DNA of 64,000 nucleotides from Pseudo-nitzschia pungens (Eukaryota; Bacillariophyta; Bacillariophyceae; Bacillariales; Bacillariaceae), in assembly GCA_037355855.1 (NCBI GenBank), contig CM074769.1:1116001-1180000 (forward strand). Reading direction: 5' to 3'. The position numbers were made by a program, and so were the translations under genes. The notes under the pieces were generated by a model that was not told the DNA's origin, did not search any database, and worked only from the letters and a program-made list of their open reading frames with translations. This document shows, in pieces, positions 1-11,319 of the stretch. Position 1 is the first letter of the stretch, and each line of letters starts with the position of its first letter.

Positions 1-677
1 TGGGCCCCGACGTCGACGACGACCGCCCCATTCTGGAGCCGGAGCATGTAGGCTGCCTCGATTCTCTTTTGCTTCCTGCAGCGCAGCAGCAGGTCGTCCT
101 CTCCCAACCTGAAACCCTCAATGTTCGGAGGCGAGATCGTGATTGAGGTTTCAGTTGCAGCAGGGTCATTTGGTTTGGATGGTGGAATGGTGACGGTAGC
201 AACGTCACCAATCCACAGAATGACGTCTCCCAGGACTGTTTTGTGCGAAGGATAGTCGTCGGGTCTAGTGTTTTCGAGTGTCAGGGAGCAAAAAAAGTTC
301 CATGTTTCGGAAAGCGGATTGTCTTTGTGGTCGCATTCGTGGGCGAGATGCCCCTTTTCCAGACAAATGTGACATGTATCGTGGTTCAATTCGCAATAAG
401 CATTGGATTTCGGGTTGTTTGGGTCGCTGTTGTTTCGATCGTTGTATTTTTTGCAACCCGAGCGAGCATCGTAATTGTGGAACCGACAAATGATCCGGTT
501 TGTTACTGGATCGGTTCGGAGTGGCATTTTCAATGGATGGAGGCGTTTCTTTTTCGGCTTCGTTCCATTGGTGTGATAATTTGATTGCCCATCCTTAACT
601 CCATCGTTGATGTTTTCAATTTTTTTTGATGTCTTGCCTATATTGACATCATCCGAACTATGTTTGAATTTGGCCAT
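1..677 (-). CDS. CCCH/CCHC zinc-finger protein, partial (3' end outside window)
   Basis: An open frame runs on the minus strand from ATG at 677-675 off the left edge without a stop, giving about 225 residues. The first 55 residues are Lys/Ser/Asp-rich and probably disordered (KPKKKR at about 43). Next comes a Cys/His segment beginning ICRFHNYDARSGCKKY, with a later C-x3-H, resembling a CCCH finger with a long insertion. A canonical zinc knuckle follows, CHICLEKGHLAHEC (C-x2-C-x4-H-x4-C). After that there is an acidic, less conserved stretch with no domain I recognise. Such fingers usually bind single-stranded RNA, so an RNA-binding role is an inference. The start is the first ATG after an in-frame stop near 768. 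A retrotransposon gag origin is possible because of the knuckle, but no RT or integrase is adjacent, and the added CCCH-like part favours a host gene. Confidence 0.6.
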   Translation of the reverse strand, partial: MAKFKHSSDDVNIGKTSKKIENINDGVKDGQSNYHTNGTKPKKKRLHPLKMPLRTDPVTNRIICRFHNYDARSGCKKYNDRNNSDPNNPKSNAYCELNHDTCHICLEKGHLAHECDHKDNPLSETWNFFCSLTLENTRPDDYPSHKTVLGDVILWIGDVATVTIPPSKPNDPAATETSITISPPNIEGFRLGEDDLLLRCRKQKRIEAAYMLRLQNGAVVVDVGA

Positions 678-2125
678 AAGTGCGGACAAAATAGAACTCG
701 CTCTTGATAGAATTGATGATGGAGAGTGAGTGATGCCAAGAGGAGGTGTTGCACGAAACAATTGATCTTATGTCACGCTATGACTTGTTCATGCCGATAG
801 CCAACTCGTCACCACTTCTGCGCTTTGTGACGGCAGCGTCGTCGACTTCGACCTAGAGCTTTCGACGTTCTCATGCTTTCGATGATGATTTTAATTCATT
901 CATCAAAACTCATTTCACAACAGTCAACAAAAAATAATAGATCGAGCACTAAATCTCTTACTTCGTACGAGTACGGTTCAGGAACGTAGTAAGTCCTTAC
1001 CTTACTGGTACTTGCAGAAAATACCGTACGTAGTACGAAGTACTTCGTAAGTACTACCTCTGGTCCGAAAAACCGGACCGATGACTCTTCTGTATCCGGT
1101 CCTAAATACTGTATCATTCAGCGTAGAAATACGTAGAATTTGTACCACAAACATGAATTATTTTAAACTTTAAAAATTTGATCAATCCGATTAGATCCAT
1201 TGATTAGATCCATGTGAGCAAAAAGAGGTGCACATGAACTAAAGCACGTGTTTGCACGAAACAAAATGCGCGATCGAAAAAAAAAACTGCCAAAAACTCA
1301 TTTTTAGCATACGTTGGGTCCCCTGTAGACCTAATCAATGCAAATGGGACACACCACCAGGGCACTAAAATGGGTCTCTTTGGAACACAAATGAAAGTAC
1401 AAGAACTATCTTAATGTTTCTAACACTTACTCTCTTACAAAAGCTCAGTGTCTCAGCTTCTCAAAGAAAGTTCTCAAATGCCAGGTGGAAGCCTTTCAAC
1501 CGGTAAAATCACATTGGCATGGCTTTACAGGCCTTGTTCAAGTCCCAATGAAAGGTAGACGAATACCACCAGCCTAACTAGTGTCTAACCAGGCATAGAG
1601 AGTTTGTTGAGGAGAGTTTAACCCAAAAAGAACGGTTTGAATTGGTTGAAAATTGATCCCAAGTGCAAAGATTTTTGATATTGCCCAGTATTTCGGACCA
1701 GAGGTAGTACGTAGTAAGATCTTAGTTAAGTACCGTAACCTCACTCGTACGTGATTGTCCTTGGGAAAGTGCGAGTAATCTTACAACACTTACGAGTAAG
1801 ACTTACTTTCCACTAATGGTCTTCAGTATTTTGAGATACTTTATGGTTAGCAGCATTAGTACAATAGCATACACTTAGTGTAAAAATAGAATCCATAAGA
1901 ATGACAGCAGAAGGTGAGTGGATTTGGGAACTCACAGGACTTTTGCTCGTGCTGGTCTGGGGATCTACTAGCTGGTAGTAGTATTACTAGTTTCTTAGGC
2001 CAAGTAGTAGTAGTAGTAGTAGTACTCCTCACCAAGAGGAAGCAAGAGGAAGCAAGAAGAAGAAGAAGTAGTCAAGGAAGTGGTGACTGGTGGCGCGCTC
2101 ATTTTCTTCGTGTTGGTCCTTCTCG
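678..2125. other. Intergenic, rich in short palindromic words
   Basis: No supported gene. The stretch contains many TACGTAC, TACGAAGTAC and GTAAG/CTTAC words (for example 960-1060 and 1700-1810). A (GTA)n run lies at about 2006-2025 and an AGAGGAAGCA repeat at about 2034-2060. Short open frames here are built from the repeats. It separates the start of the zinc-finger gene (minus) from the 3' end of the bestrophin gene (minus), so it should hold the zinc-finger promoter near its left end. Confidence 0.6.
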
Positions 2126-3477
2126 CTATTTTGAAACAACATCAGTTTTTTCATTTTTTTCTGAGTACGAGAGGCTTTGTTCCTCTTCCATCCATCTTGT
2201 TGTGTCTTCAATACTCTCATATATTTCTTCAACAAACTCGTCTAGGGGCAGGATGCTGAAGGGTTCTTCCAGCGAAACAGCAATCTCCTCAATGCCGAAG
2301 AACAAAAAACAAATTAGAAATTGTGACGGAATCATCATGATGTGGTTCCATGAATTTTTGAAGACATCGTAGAAGGCAAATGGCATGAAGGTCATCCAAA
2401 ATGTTAGGAACTTCAACGTCCATCGGGTGTAGAGGAGAGGGATCGGCGTGGTGTACAATCCCTCGCACTCCGAACAAGCTTCGGCGACACTGTTGAAGGT
2501 GTTTATGAGGGCACGCTTGTTCAACTGTTTGGTTTCGTCCGAAAAGGCATGAATCGCCGTGTGGACATCGTGCTTTGCACGATAGAGTTTGTTGCGTGAA
2601 CCCAGCAATTTGTCGGCTTCTGCTTCGTCTGTGACCACCTGGCGAATGGCATTTTCGTATTTTGCCTTTGGATCGTATTCACCCTTTTCCAGAAATCGAC
2701 ACCGTTATTCCGAAAAACCCAAGTAAATCAACCAGACGCAATCTTTATGAGGTGGCGGGTGTGCTTCGAGAGTTCGAACTCCAGCAAACGTTGGGAAATT
2801 GCACGTACCAGTACCTCGTGTTGTAGTGTTCGCATGAGTGTCCAACACTTGATTCCCATGCTGCGAACTTCTCCCACGTTGTTGGAACATCTCGAAGCCT
2901 CGAGCAACATGTTTGAAAGAGATGATATCGCGGATTCCCAGTGATGGAGCGCAAGCTTGTATCGTCCAAAACATACATCGTTCCGGAACACCAAGAGAAG
3001 GCCCAATGGCCCACCGGAAAGGAAGAAAGGCTCGGTGGGAAGGCTCAGCTTAAACGTGAGCCAGCTCGGAACCGCATTGGCCAGCAGGGGATCGTGGTGA
3101 ACTTCGTTCACATCTGTGAATCCCTCAACGAGTAGTCCATTCCAGAGAATAATGACGACACAAACGAGCCCAAGCACAAGGGCTTCGTCGAGCAAGTTTT
3201 TCAGAATGGGACTTTGTTTAAAGTCGAGCAGTGACCTGTAAAATCGGTCGGAACTTCTGTGCTGCAGCCAATCAGCATGTCCGAATTTCGTGTATTGGTC
3301 GTTCATTCTTGCCCTCTCCATGTCGGTGTCCATCAGCGCGTCAATGTCAGTGTCAGTCACGGCACCGCTGGAGCGCAGATGCACACCTTCCCGGAACACT
3401 GCTAACGACGAATATGAAAAGGATGTGACTCCATTGATCAAAGGATTCAATAGCGCGATCACAAAAACGAGATTCAT
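2126..3477 (-). CDS. Bestrophin family (UPF0187) anion channel, probably plastid, with frame breaks
   Basis: Bestrophins are pentameric chloride/bicarbonate channels; plastid members sit in the thylakoid membrane and, in algae, can feed bicarbonate to the lumen for the CO2-concentrating mechanism. ATG at 3477 starts a hydrophobic signal-like segment ending near VTSFSYSS, which fits plastid bipartite targeting. Family hallmarks are a FRNDVCFGRYKLALHHWESA-like motif in the first half and, in the second half, LYTTPIPLLYTRW, a helix with IPSQFLICFLFFGIE, and EEPFSILPLDEF. The span is 1,352 bases, two more than a multiple of three. The frame leaves at a TGA (2728-2730), bridges through a second frame and resumes near 2685 (EYDPKAKYENA); two extra single bases explain this, one near GCGTCTGG and one in GGAAAAGGG. 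The intact product would be about 449 residues. Alternatives are a decayed copy or an intron, but I found no GT-AG pair that restores the frame while keeping the coding-like residues. Confidence 0.8.
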
Positions 3478-4719
3478 TCTTGATCGTGTATTCTACTTCG
3501 CACGGTGGGATTTTTTTTTGTCAATTATGAGGTTCAATTAGCTGATGATGAAAAACGCATCGAAGGAAGTTGCATTTCTTTGTTGAGGATCAATTCTTAG
3601 GCAATGCCAGTTAGAGAGGAAGATATATCTTACGAACCCAAGAATGTAGAGTACTCGTATGTCTTGAAAACAAGTGCAAAAAATTTTGCTTGAAAATGGA
3701 TCAAGTGCCGACACCGGAACTTTGGCAATGCATTCAGCATGTCTAATCGACCGAAAAATGCGGGACGGAGGCTGCACATCACAGGACGAGAAATACGTCG
3801 ACAACTCTGTCGGAACATTCCACAAGTAAGGCTTACGGTCTACTCGTACGAAGTATCTTTTTGTCGTACGAGACGTGTACGTAGTACGTAGGACACTTGT
3901 ACGTGGCGGATGAATCCCTTCGTCAACGAATCTTTTCGTGATGGAAATCGGAAGCGATGTTATTGTGGATGAAAAGTTTCTTTTTAAAAACACATCATAA
4001 TTCCTTGTCAAATTACAGCTCTGGTGTGTCGTAGATCGCAGAACTACGACACACAAGAAACAGAGGTAACCTTAGTACGTAGTAGCTTTTATTTCCAATA
4101 CATAATTCTTAGATTATCATGATTGTTATGAATGGTTACGGTATTTCTCGGTCGTTCTCTAGAGGTTTATATTAAGAGATACGATATGGTGTTTACTCGT
4201 ACTTATACCTGGATTCATTTTTTGCGAACGGACTATATAAATCTATTTGTTTACAATAAAACAATCGGCGTATTTCTAGTCATCGCATTTCATTTCATGC
4301 CATTTCTCTTTCTAGGGCCTATTGGACGTTGAATATCTTCGAAACTTTTAAGCTTGTCGGGGCCTTTTTCCATACCGGTAAGATTTTCTTACTGTAGCGC
4401 AATCTTCGACCAAATCTCAGAAGGACCCCCGCAAGAAGTCGTTTGGTGGGCACTTGATCGGACGGTAAGGTTTAAGGTTTACCTTCATGGCTTGAAGTAA
4501 AAAACCTTATTTTTGAGAGCGAAAAGTACGAGTAACCTTAATGTGAAGTCAATAAAGTTAACAATTACGAAGTACATATCCGAGTCTCTAATGCGAAGCA
4601 CAATCCCATATTATTCTTGTCGTTTCGTAACCTCATGGACATAGCGATAGTGTTCAGTATCGGTACACTCATACAGGAGACAAACAACAACATTGTGATT
4701 GAAAAAGAAAGCTAGAACG
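3478..4719. other. Divergent intergenic region between bestrophin and glycosyltransferase genes
   Basis: It lies between two divergent starts (bestrophin ATG at 3477, glycosyltransferase ATG at 4720), so it should carry both promoters. TACG-type words cluster at 3838-3905, 4065-4085 and 4440-4580. A 172-residue minus-strand open frame (3538-4056) has biased, repeat-driven composition and no recognisable domain, so I do not call it a gene. Confidence 0.6.
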
Positions 4720-6783
4720 ATGAAAACCTTGAGTCTCTCAATCGCAATACTCTTCTGCGCAGCGTTGCTTGCCGTGCCAACCGCAAACGGCGACGACATC
4801 AAGAAGACGAAGATGAAGATCGGATTGGTCACAGCTTCTCTTCCCTGGACATTTGGGCCCTACCAATCGCAGATGCACAAGCTCTCTTTGTTATTGAAGG
4901 AAACAAGTGGCGACGATGACATTGAATACGATGTTTATTGGCTGTCTTACACAGAAAAAATTCCCAATGGTGTTTACAAGAACTACGAAGAACTGAGGCC
5001 AAAGATTGAGAAGACTATCGCTCCTCCAGCCGGCTTTCCCATCGATCACATCACGTTTTTGGGTGATCGCGATGTGGGTATGTCTGCCAGTAAGTTAAAC
5101 GGTTATAAAACGGCATACGGGTTGGATTGCTTGATAACTCTGATGGATGTGACCAAGTTGGTTCCCGACGTACCACTTACTGTTCCTCTATTGGCATGGA
5201 TCCCACTCCATTCTAAGACAGTAGAGCGAACCACCGCCGACTATTGGGCATTACGACATCCTCACGCAATTGCTGGACTAGCACCGTCGGGGGCTAAGGC
5301 AATCAACGATGCAGTTGGAAAGAAAATGAAATTTCAATCTTTATATGTACCGGGCGGCACCTCACCTCAACCACTCATTGATCTGTATGGAAGCGTTAAG
5401 GTAGATTTTATTCCCCACATATTTGATCGAATCGCCATTTCCTCAGCTGCCGATATCGGATTAGAAGTGCTAAAAGATCTTTCCGTTGCGGAGGCAGATT
5501 CCAAATTGACCGGATTGCCACTCATCAATCGCGGACAGAAATCGACATTGGAGGCCCACCACCCACACAGTCTGTTTGGCAAAGAGACCAGGGACAAGTT
5601 TGTCATTCTTTTACAGGGTGGCAATTACGAACCCGAGGATCGCAAAGGATGGGATACATCGATTCAGGCGTTTGCGCGCTTTTATCATTCACAGGATGAT
5701 CCTTCCAACATCCATCTTCACATCCATTCCATGGAGAGTTACCTGATTGCATCGGATTCCAACGGGCATGAAGATCCTCCTGCACAACTCATGCCAAAAG
5801 GATTGAATTTACGCATGGCCCTGCACGATTACGGTCTGCCTCCTGATGCATACACCATAGATATTGCGGTTCATGCACCAGAAGTGATAGCAGCCTATAA
5901 AAAACGAGCCAGCATTTGCTTGCATCCCTCCAAGGTAGAAGGCTTTGGAATGAACGCCATGGAATGTCAGGCAGTCGGAACACCTGTCATTACTACGAAT
6001 TATACAGCTATGGGAGACTTTACCAAACTCGGCCGATCGGTCCCACCCCGACAAATGATTAGAAGTCCGGGTGTGCTCTACGAGATGGCTCTACCCGACG
6101 TGGTTGGGATAGCCGATGCACTCGAAGAAATGTACCAAGAGCATCTTGCCATGCAACAAGGAGAAAAAGAAGCTTTGGCTCGGCGAGAGAGCGAAATAGC
6201 TCGATTCAATGAATGGATTGACGATACGTGCTCCCCTGCTGTCGTTGGAAGCAAGTTTAAGTCTCTGCTACTCCTCTCGTACTCCGAGTTCCACAACCGT
6301 CAATTGGCTAAGCAGAAACTCTTCTCTAGCCATCCTCCTGTTTCCGGGGCCTATGAAATCTTGTCTGGGTATCATGTCGACATTGCCGATTGGGATGCCC
6401 CCTGGACACTGCTCGCACCAGACGGTCTTACCGTTGTGAACCCAATGGAGCTCAACAAGCAAGCTTGGATGTGGCTCTTGAACGTGCAAGCAAACAACCC
6501 ACCGCCCATGATTTTAGTGTTACCAGCAAAATACGATGACGGAACCGATGTACCAGTCGTGGACGCCAACGGCAGGCTCAACGATGATTTACCGATGCTC
6601 GTGCGGACCGTAGTTGTAACTTCCTTACAAAGCGGTATGACGAGAAGACAGAGTATTGTGGGGTCAGCATTGAATACGGCAGGAGGCACTCCGGATGGCT
6701 TCTTGTCACCAGGCTTGGCGATCGTCAAACGGAACGGAGAGCCAGACATCGAATACGTGCGCCATCCTTTCGACGAATTCTAG
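4720..6783 (+). CDS. Secretory-pathway GT4-like glycosyltransferase (GT-B fold)
   Basis: A 687-residue single-exon protein. I place the start at ATG 4720 because it opens a clear signal peptide (MKTLSLSIAILFCAALLA, then VPTANG); the frame upstream offers only a TTG. The N-terminal half begins MKIGLVTASLPW, a typical first beta-strand and loop of a GT-B enzyme. Around residues 400-440 is the family-4 donor site EGFGMNAMECQAVGTPVITT, containing the E-x7-E motif (EGFGMNAME), preceded by SICLHPSKV. The last 200 residues are less typical. It probably transfers a sugar from a nucleotide donor to a glycan, glycoprotein or lipid in the ER/Golgi lumen; donor and acceptor cannot be read from sequence. 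Codon use is like its neighbours and the frame is intact. GT4-like assignment is strong; exact activity is unknown. Confidence 0.85.
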   Translation: MKTLSLSIAILFCAALLAVPTANGDDIKKTKMKIGLVTASLPWTFGPYQSQMHKLSLLLKETSGDDDIEYDVYWLSYTEKIPNGVYKNYEELRPKIEKTIAPPAGFPIDHITFLGDRDVGMSASKLNGYKTAYGLDCLITLMDVTKLVPDVPLTVPLLAWIPLHSKTVERTTADYWALRHPHAIAGLAPSGAKAINDAVGKKMKFQSLYVPGGTSPQPLIDLYGSVKVDFIPHIFDRIAISSAADIGLEVLKDLSVAEADSKLTGLPLINRGQKSTLEAHHPHSLFGKETRDKFVILLQGGNYEPEDRKGWDTSIQAFARFYHSQDDPSNIHLHIHSMESYLIASDSNGHEDPPAQLMPKGLNLRMALHDYGLPPDAYTIDIAVHAPEVIAAYKKRASICLHPSKVEGFGMNAMECQAVGTPVITTNYTAMGDFTKLGRSVPPRQMIRSPGVLYEMALPDVVGIADALEEMYQEHLAMQQGEKEALARRESEIARFNEWIDDTCSPAVVGSKFKSLLLLSYSEFHNRQLAKQKLFSSHPPVSGAYEILSGYHVDIADWDAPWTLLAPDGLTVVNPMELNKQAWMWLLNVQANNPPPMILVLPAKYDDGTDVPVVDANGRLNDDLPMLVRTVVVTSLQSGMTRRQSIVGSALNTAGGTPDGFLSPGLAIVKRNGEPDIEYVRHPFDEF

Positions 6784-7692
6784 ATGCGTTAGGTTAAATT
6801 TGTGCGATAGTCGAACAGTCGGTTTAAAGAAAGGATTTCTTACAAATCGACAATGTGATGACCGCACTGAACTATTACTAATACATCTAAAAGTCCGACA
6901 TGTATCATGTACGCGTAAAACCTCATGAAATACGAAGTAGAAGTATTAGTTGTTTATTGCAAATACGATTAACCTTACTAGAGTAAGCTCTTATTCATAC
7001 TTGTATGTAATCCTTACTCGTAAATCTTGGTTTGTGCCTTTAGTTCATTGTTTTTGAGATCGGAACAAACGTCCTTCTTTCTTGATGAGATGATGCTTGT
7101 ACCGGTACCAGGTATGAACCCAACCAGACAACTAAGTTACCTTACGTAAGACCTTAAAAGGCTAATTGTATGAGTATGAATGAGTAAGATTAAGGCTTAC
7201 GTAAACCTTACTGGTACGAGTAAGTTAATCGAGTAAGGTTACCTTACGTTAATTCGTTTACTGTTCGAGGAACTTCGTATATTTCTCGTACATACCGTAG
7301 GGTCACCGTACGGTATTCGCATTCGTACGATCACCGAGCAGTCTTTTTTTGGAATGCAGAAGTAAGCCTTAATTTTAAGGTTACGAGTTATCTTACGAAC
7401 CCGATCCGGTTTCGTTTCGACACCTCCGTGATTTGATAGCGGATTGGGTCGGTCCTCTCTCGGGTTCGAAGGTTGACGGCCCATCTTCACATTAAAAAAG
7501 AACTTCGTCGAGTCTCGCGAAGAATGGTGTTGTTGCGTCCTGTTTCCAAAACTTCGTCCTCGGAGCAGCAACAAAAATTACTTTTGAACACACGTTCCGT
7601 AAAGCAATAATCACAACAAATCACGACACTACATTGGAAGACGATAAACACCCACAGATCAAATCCCAACCCCATCTCCATCGACTATTACC
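6784..7692. other. Intergenic region upstream of the R-SNARE gene
   Basis: No gene supported. Dense GTAAG/CTTAC, TACGAGTA and ACCGGTACC words lie at 6915-7030 and 7100-7300. The last 200 bases before the SNARE ATG (7693) should hold its promoter; I see no TATA box I would defend. Confidence 0.55.
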
Positions 7693-8656
7693 ATGACTAT
7701 TCTATACGCTCTTGTATCCCGCCAACAGACCGTCTTGGCAGAAAACACAAATCCGTCGAGTGAGTATTGCACCTGATAAGTTGAACGATATTATCGTATC
7801 GAGTCCCACGGAATGTCAACACAAAACTGTGAACGAAAGAGTAGAAAAATTGCGCTATTGACATTGCGTTTGGCGCCAATAGAAGCATGAACTCTCTTCT
7901 TTCACTGTACATGTCAACAATGCTTTTAGTTTTCTTTGTGTTGCGAAACTGATTCCTCACAGTATATGATTCCACCAATTTTCTCGTTCGTTCTTTCTTT
8001 CGAAAACAAATGGATTGGTACGGATCTTCCTTCACGCAGCCACTGGCAATTTTCCCACTGTAACACGGGTCTTGCTCGAAAAAATACCACAGCAGGATGG
8101 AAAGATGACCTATGTTTACGACGATTACGTTTTTCATTACATTGTGGAGAACGGCATTTGCTACCTCTGCATGTCTGATGAAAAGAATAAGCATAGGATT
8201 CCCTTTGCCTTTTTGGAGGATGTGAAGGATCGGTTCCTGATGAAATTTGGTCTGGAAGCCGCTCAGCATGCCATTGCTTTTGCCATGAACGAAGACTTTA
8301 AAGGAAGTCTCGCAGAACGAATGAGCTACTACGATTCGGAGGAGGCCGATCGGTCGATCGACAACATCGGAACCGTGAAGAGTCAAATCGACGAGGTTCG
8401 CGAGGTAATGGTCCAGAACATCGAACGGGTTCTTGAAAGAGGCGAAAAAATCGAGCTGCTGGTCGACAAGACGGACCAATTGAACCAGCAGGCATTTCGG
8501 TTCGAATCCAACAGCCGTTCACTGCGACGAACACTTTACTGGCGACAGATGCGATTCCGGGCTATCATGGGGCTGATCGTTGTGGTCACCTTGTACTTTG
8601 CGTCGGTATCGATGTGCGGATTTCGCTTCCAACACTGCAAGGCGTCCAAAGATTAA
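7693..8656 (+). CDS. VAMP7-type R-SNARE (longin plus synaptobrevin domain)
   Basis: Two exons: 7693-7759 and 8040-8656. The donor is at 7760 (GTGAGT) and the acceptor AG at 8038-8039; joining keeps frame and completes the longin fold, giving 227 residues. Exon 1 encodes MTILYALVSRQQTVLAE, the classic first longin strand; exon 2 continues TGNFPTVTRVLLEKIP. The longin domain covers about residues 1-110 and the R-SNARE helix about 120-185 (starting DNIGTVKSQIDEVREVM). A tail anchor follows (FRAIMGLIVVVTLYFA) with a short lumenal end. VAMP7-like proteins drive fusion of secretory, endosomal or vacuolar vesicles by pairing with three Q-SNARE helices; the longin domain folds back to regulate this. 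The 280-base intron is the longest small intron found here. The plant-type VAMP72 group is the nearest alternative name. Confidence 0.93.
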
Positions 8657-8995
8657 AGTGCAACTCCACCGAACTAACAATTAAGCACCAGCCCGCCGAC
8701 AGTACGTTCATTTCAGAACAAAACCGGTCGATCGACTCCGATCTGCATCTTGTGCTATTCTTACCAGTGTATACTAGACTACTATAGTTTTCAAAAAATT
8801 TACTGATGCTGGCAGGTTCCAAAAACATAGTTAATTTCTCCTTAAAAGCGTAAAAATTGCGATGCCGTAAAAATCAAGACGGTTGCAAGTTGTGATCATA
8901 ACGTTGGCCTTTTAGCCATCGATCGGTCTTTCTCAAAAAGGATCAAGAATGAATTGCAAACGCCGTGCGCTAAGTTGTGTGACTTCCAACTAAGC
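8657..8995. other. Convergent intergenic spacer
   Basis: Holds the 3' ends of the SNARE gene (plus) and the GDP-fucose transporter gene (minus). AT-rich, no open frame of note and few of the TACG-type words seen at promoters. Confidence 0.55.
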
Positions 8996-10142
8996 CTATT
9001 TTTTCATTTCTACTCCTTCATTCTTTGGAGAAGGTTTCTTCCCCTCTCGCATCTTCACGATCGTGTACAGCAATGATCCCCCGAGGACGACAAACCTGGA
9101 AATGAAAACAGAAAAGACCCAATTTTGGATGAGATCCTCCAGCAATATGGAACAAGGTTCTCCGAGACCAAATAATCATGACACACACACACATACAAGC
9201 AACTTACATGCCCATAACTCCCATGAAAGTGGCTGGGTTTTTCCAAATGTAAAAGGCCAACATGCTCTGCGCAGCTGCCTTGGCAGTACCGGAAATATTG
9301 TGGGTGAGGGGACTGGTAGCCTTGATTTGCATGACGGTAACGATACCGATGGAAAATCCAAAAAAGCCGGCAACCACCATGGCGCACCAAAATAGGGGCG
9401 ACACCATTTGCCTGTCCAGTGCCTGGTAAAGAACCCCGGCTTCCTGGTAGGCAATGAGGGGTAAAAACAATACCGACGCGTTGGCGTTGTTGTAAAACGT
9501 AAGCTTCCAGTGGTCGTTGTCCACGACCGGCAAAATCTTTTTGGTAAAGATGGAGTTGAGACTAACAAAGAGAGAGGCGCAGATACCAAACGCCGTTCCA
9601 ATGAAGGTAAAATTGACCTCTCCCTTGGCTCCCATGAAGAAACCACAAACGACAATGCACAGGCATAGTCCGGTTCGAAGCGAAGTCACGCTTCCAAGAA
9701 TAATACGGCTAAAGACAACATTGAAGACAATGGTCAGGCTTCGAGCGACGTTGTAAAAGGAAACCTCCACCCACTTCAAGCACAGGTTGTTAAAGGTGAT
9801 CATTCCCACGAAAATGAAGGTAAGAGGGAGGATCTTTTTGCCAATCGAGGGATTGTATTCCACTTTGGGGAACTGAGAGAAGAAACCCTTGCCGTGTCCC
9901 TTGCTTTGCTCGTCGTCTTTAGAGAGAGGGAGCATGTCTTCGCTTTTCTGTATGGATTCGGCATATTTTCCGGCAACCCAGACGATAAATACCGTTACAA
10001 CGCACTGGAACCAGGTAATGAAGAAAGGAGCTTCGATCGAAACAGCCTCGCTCGACATGAGAATCTTGTTCAGGTAGACCATGGAAATGGAAACGAACCA
10101 GTAGGTCGCCACAACGGTGGCGATGTGCTTTGTGTCTCCCAT
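8996..10142 (-). CDS. GDP-fucose transporter (SLC35C1-like, drug/metabolite transporter superfamily)
   Basis: Two exons on the minus strand: 10142-9208 and 9095-8996, with donor GT at 9207-9206 and acceptor AG at 9097-9096 after a pyrimidine-rich tract. Together they encode 344 residues, the usual length for SLC35 transporters. About ten membrane helices are visible, with motifs TYWFVSISMVYLNK near the start, NNLCLKWVEVSFYNVARSLT in the middle and TSPLTHNISGTAKAAAQ near the end; the last two are strongly shared with Golgi GDP-fucose transporters. Exon 2 supplies the final helix and a short Lys/Glu-rich cytosolic tail ending EMKK, which could act as a KKxx-like retrieval signal (inference). 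It exchanges cytosolic GDP-fucose for lumenal GMP in the Golgi, feeding fucosyltransferases. A (CA)n run lies in the intron. Related plant GDP-sugar transporters are the main alternative for the substrate. Confidence 0.88.
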
Positions 10143-11319
10143 TCTTTCTTTGTCTCTGCTTGATAGCTCAGTAATGAAGTGCTGTGTCTTGCCTTGTCTT
10201 ATCTTATCGTGTCGGTTGGAGATCTAGTCAGGTGGTGCGACAGTTTTATTACAGATCTTGACCCAATATTAGTGAATACAATGCCAGAATGTCTGATGTC
10301 GGTTATGGTGTGATCTCTGCCGGTTGCGTTACGAGAAGAAATTACGAAGCATTCGACGCGAGAAACCTACTCGTAACTGCCATAATGATGATTTCTTTCA
10401 GCCCGAATACGGGTACCGGTAATCTTACGTAACCTTACCGTACTACTCGTGGGACATCTAATTTTTCTAATTTTTTTAAAAAAGCACTGACGACCAATGA
10501 CCGTTTGATTTCCTACAAAAGTATGAAACATATTTACAATAATTACGAAGTACGTAACGTAGTAACTTATAGTCATATGAATATTATTTTGAATACGTAC
10601 GGTACGTATTCATACTATTATTTATACACTAGTTCGGTAGTTCTACATGCATCAAGTAACCTGACCTACTTGTACTCGTTCTACTCGTACTCGTACCGGT
10701 ATCAAAATGTACTAGCACTAAGTTAGTTAGTAATAATCACAAACCGTACGGTAGAAACTTGTTCGATCGAGCCCATTGGTAAAGTGACAATTGTACGAGG
10801 TATTTGTACTACCGGTACTTGTACCGTGTTACGAGGAAGGTAATCGAGTGCTAATCACGAACTCCCAACGGCTTATGAGCGAAGTTTTACACTCTCACGG
10901 CCAGACCAGTACAAAACTCGAGCAGTGTAATCGACACCGAATTGATTAAAATTCGAAGGACTTCGTAATTACGAGTAACCTTACTTAGTACGAAGTATTA
11001 GAACATACTGTATGGTAGTGATGACACGGTAAACCTTAAAAAAGAATTTGTTTCGATCTGAACGAAGAGAACAAAAATATAAATACTTGCACAAGTTTTT
11101 TAAGTTACTCTTACTTTGCGAAGTGAAACTGAAACTGTTCTACGAACGAAACACTTCGGAAAGACAAAGGATTACGTACGAATAACTTCGAGAACTGAAG
11201 CGAAGTTGACCTCGCATCAAGCTATCACTCCAAACGACCGATCGTTTCCATCTCGTTGCCGTACAACGGAAGCTTTGCAGTCAGGAACAAGCACATTATA
11301 CCGAAATATAAGTCTGATC
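10143..11319. other. Divergent intergenic region, repeat-word rich
   Basis: Lies between the divergent transporter (minus) and single-module Cys-rich (plus) genes. It holds dense TACG, GTAAC/GTTAC and ACCGGTA words at 10410-10450, 10540-10700, 10740-10850 and 10970-11030. In-frame open sequence continues upstream of the chosen ATG at 11320 (to 11116) but has no domain and looks like 5' leader. Confidence 0.55.

Noticed and set aside
2690..2735. Intron in the bestrophin gene as cause of the frame change
   Set aside because: The GT-AG pairs I tried either left the frame broken or, in the one case that kept frame, removed the coding-like EYDPKAKYENAIRQ segment; two surplus bases fit better and match the total length modulo three.
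3538..4056. 172-residue minus-strand open frame between two divergent genes
   Set aside because: No domain, composition follows the TACG-type repeats, and it fills the shared promoter region.
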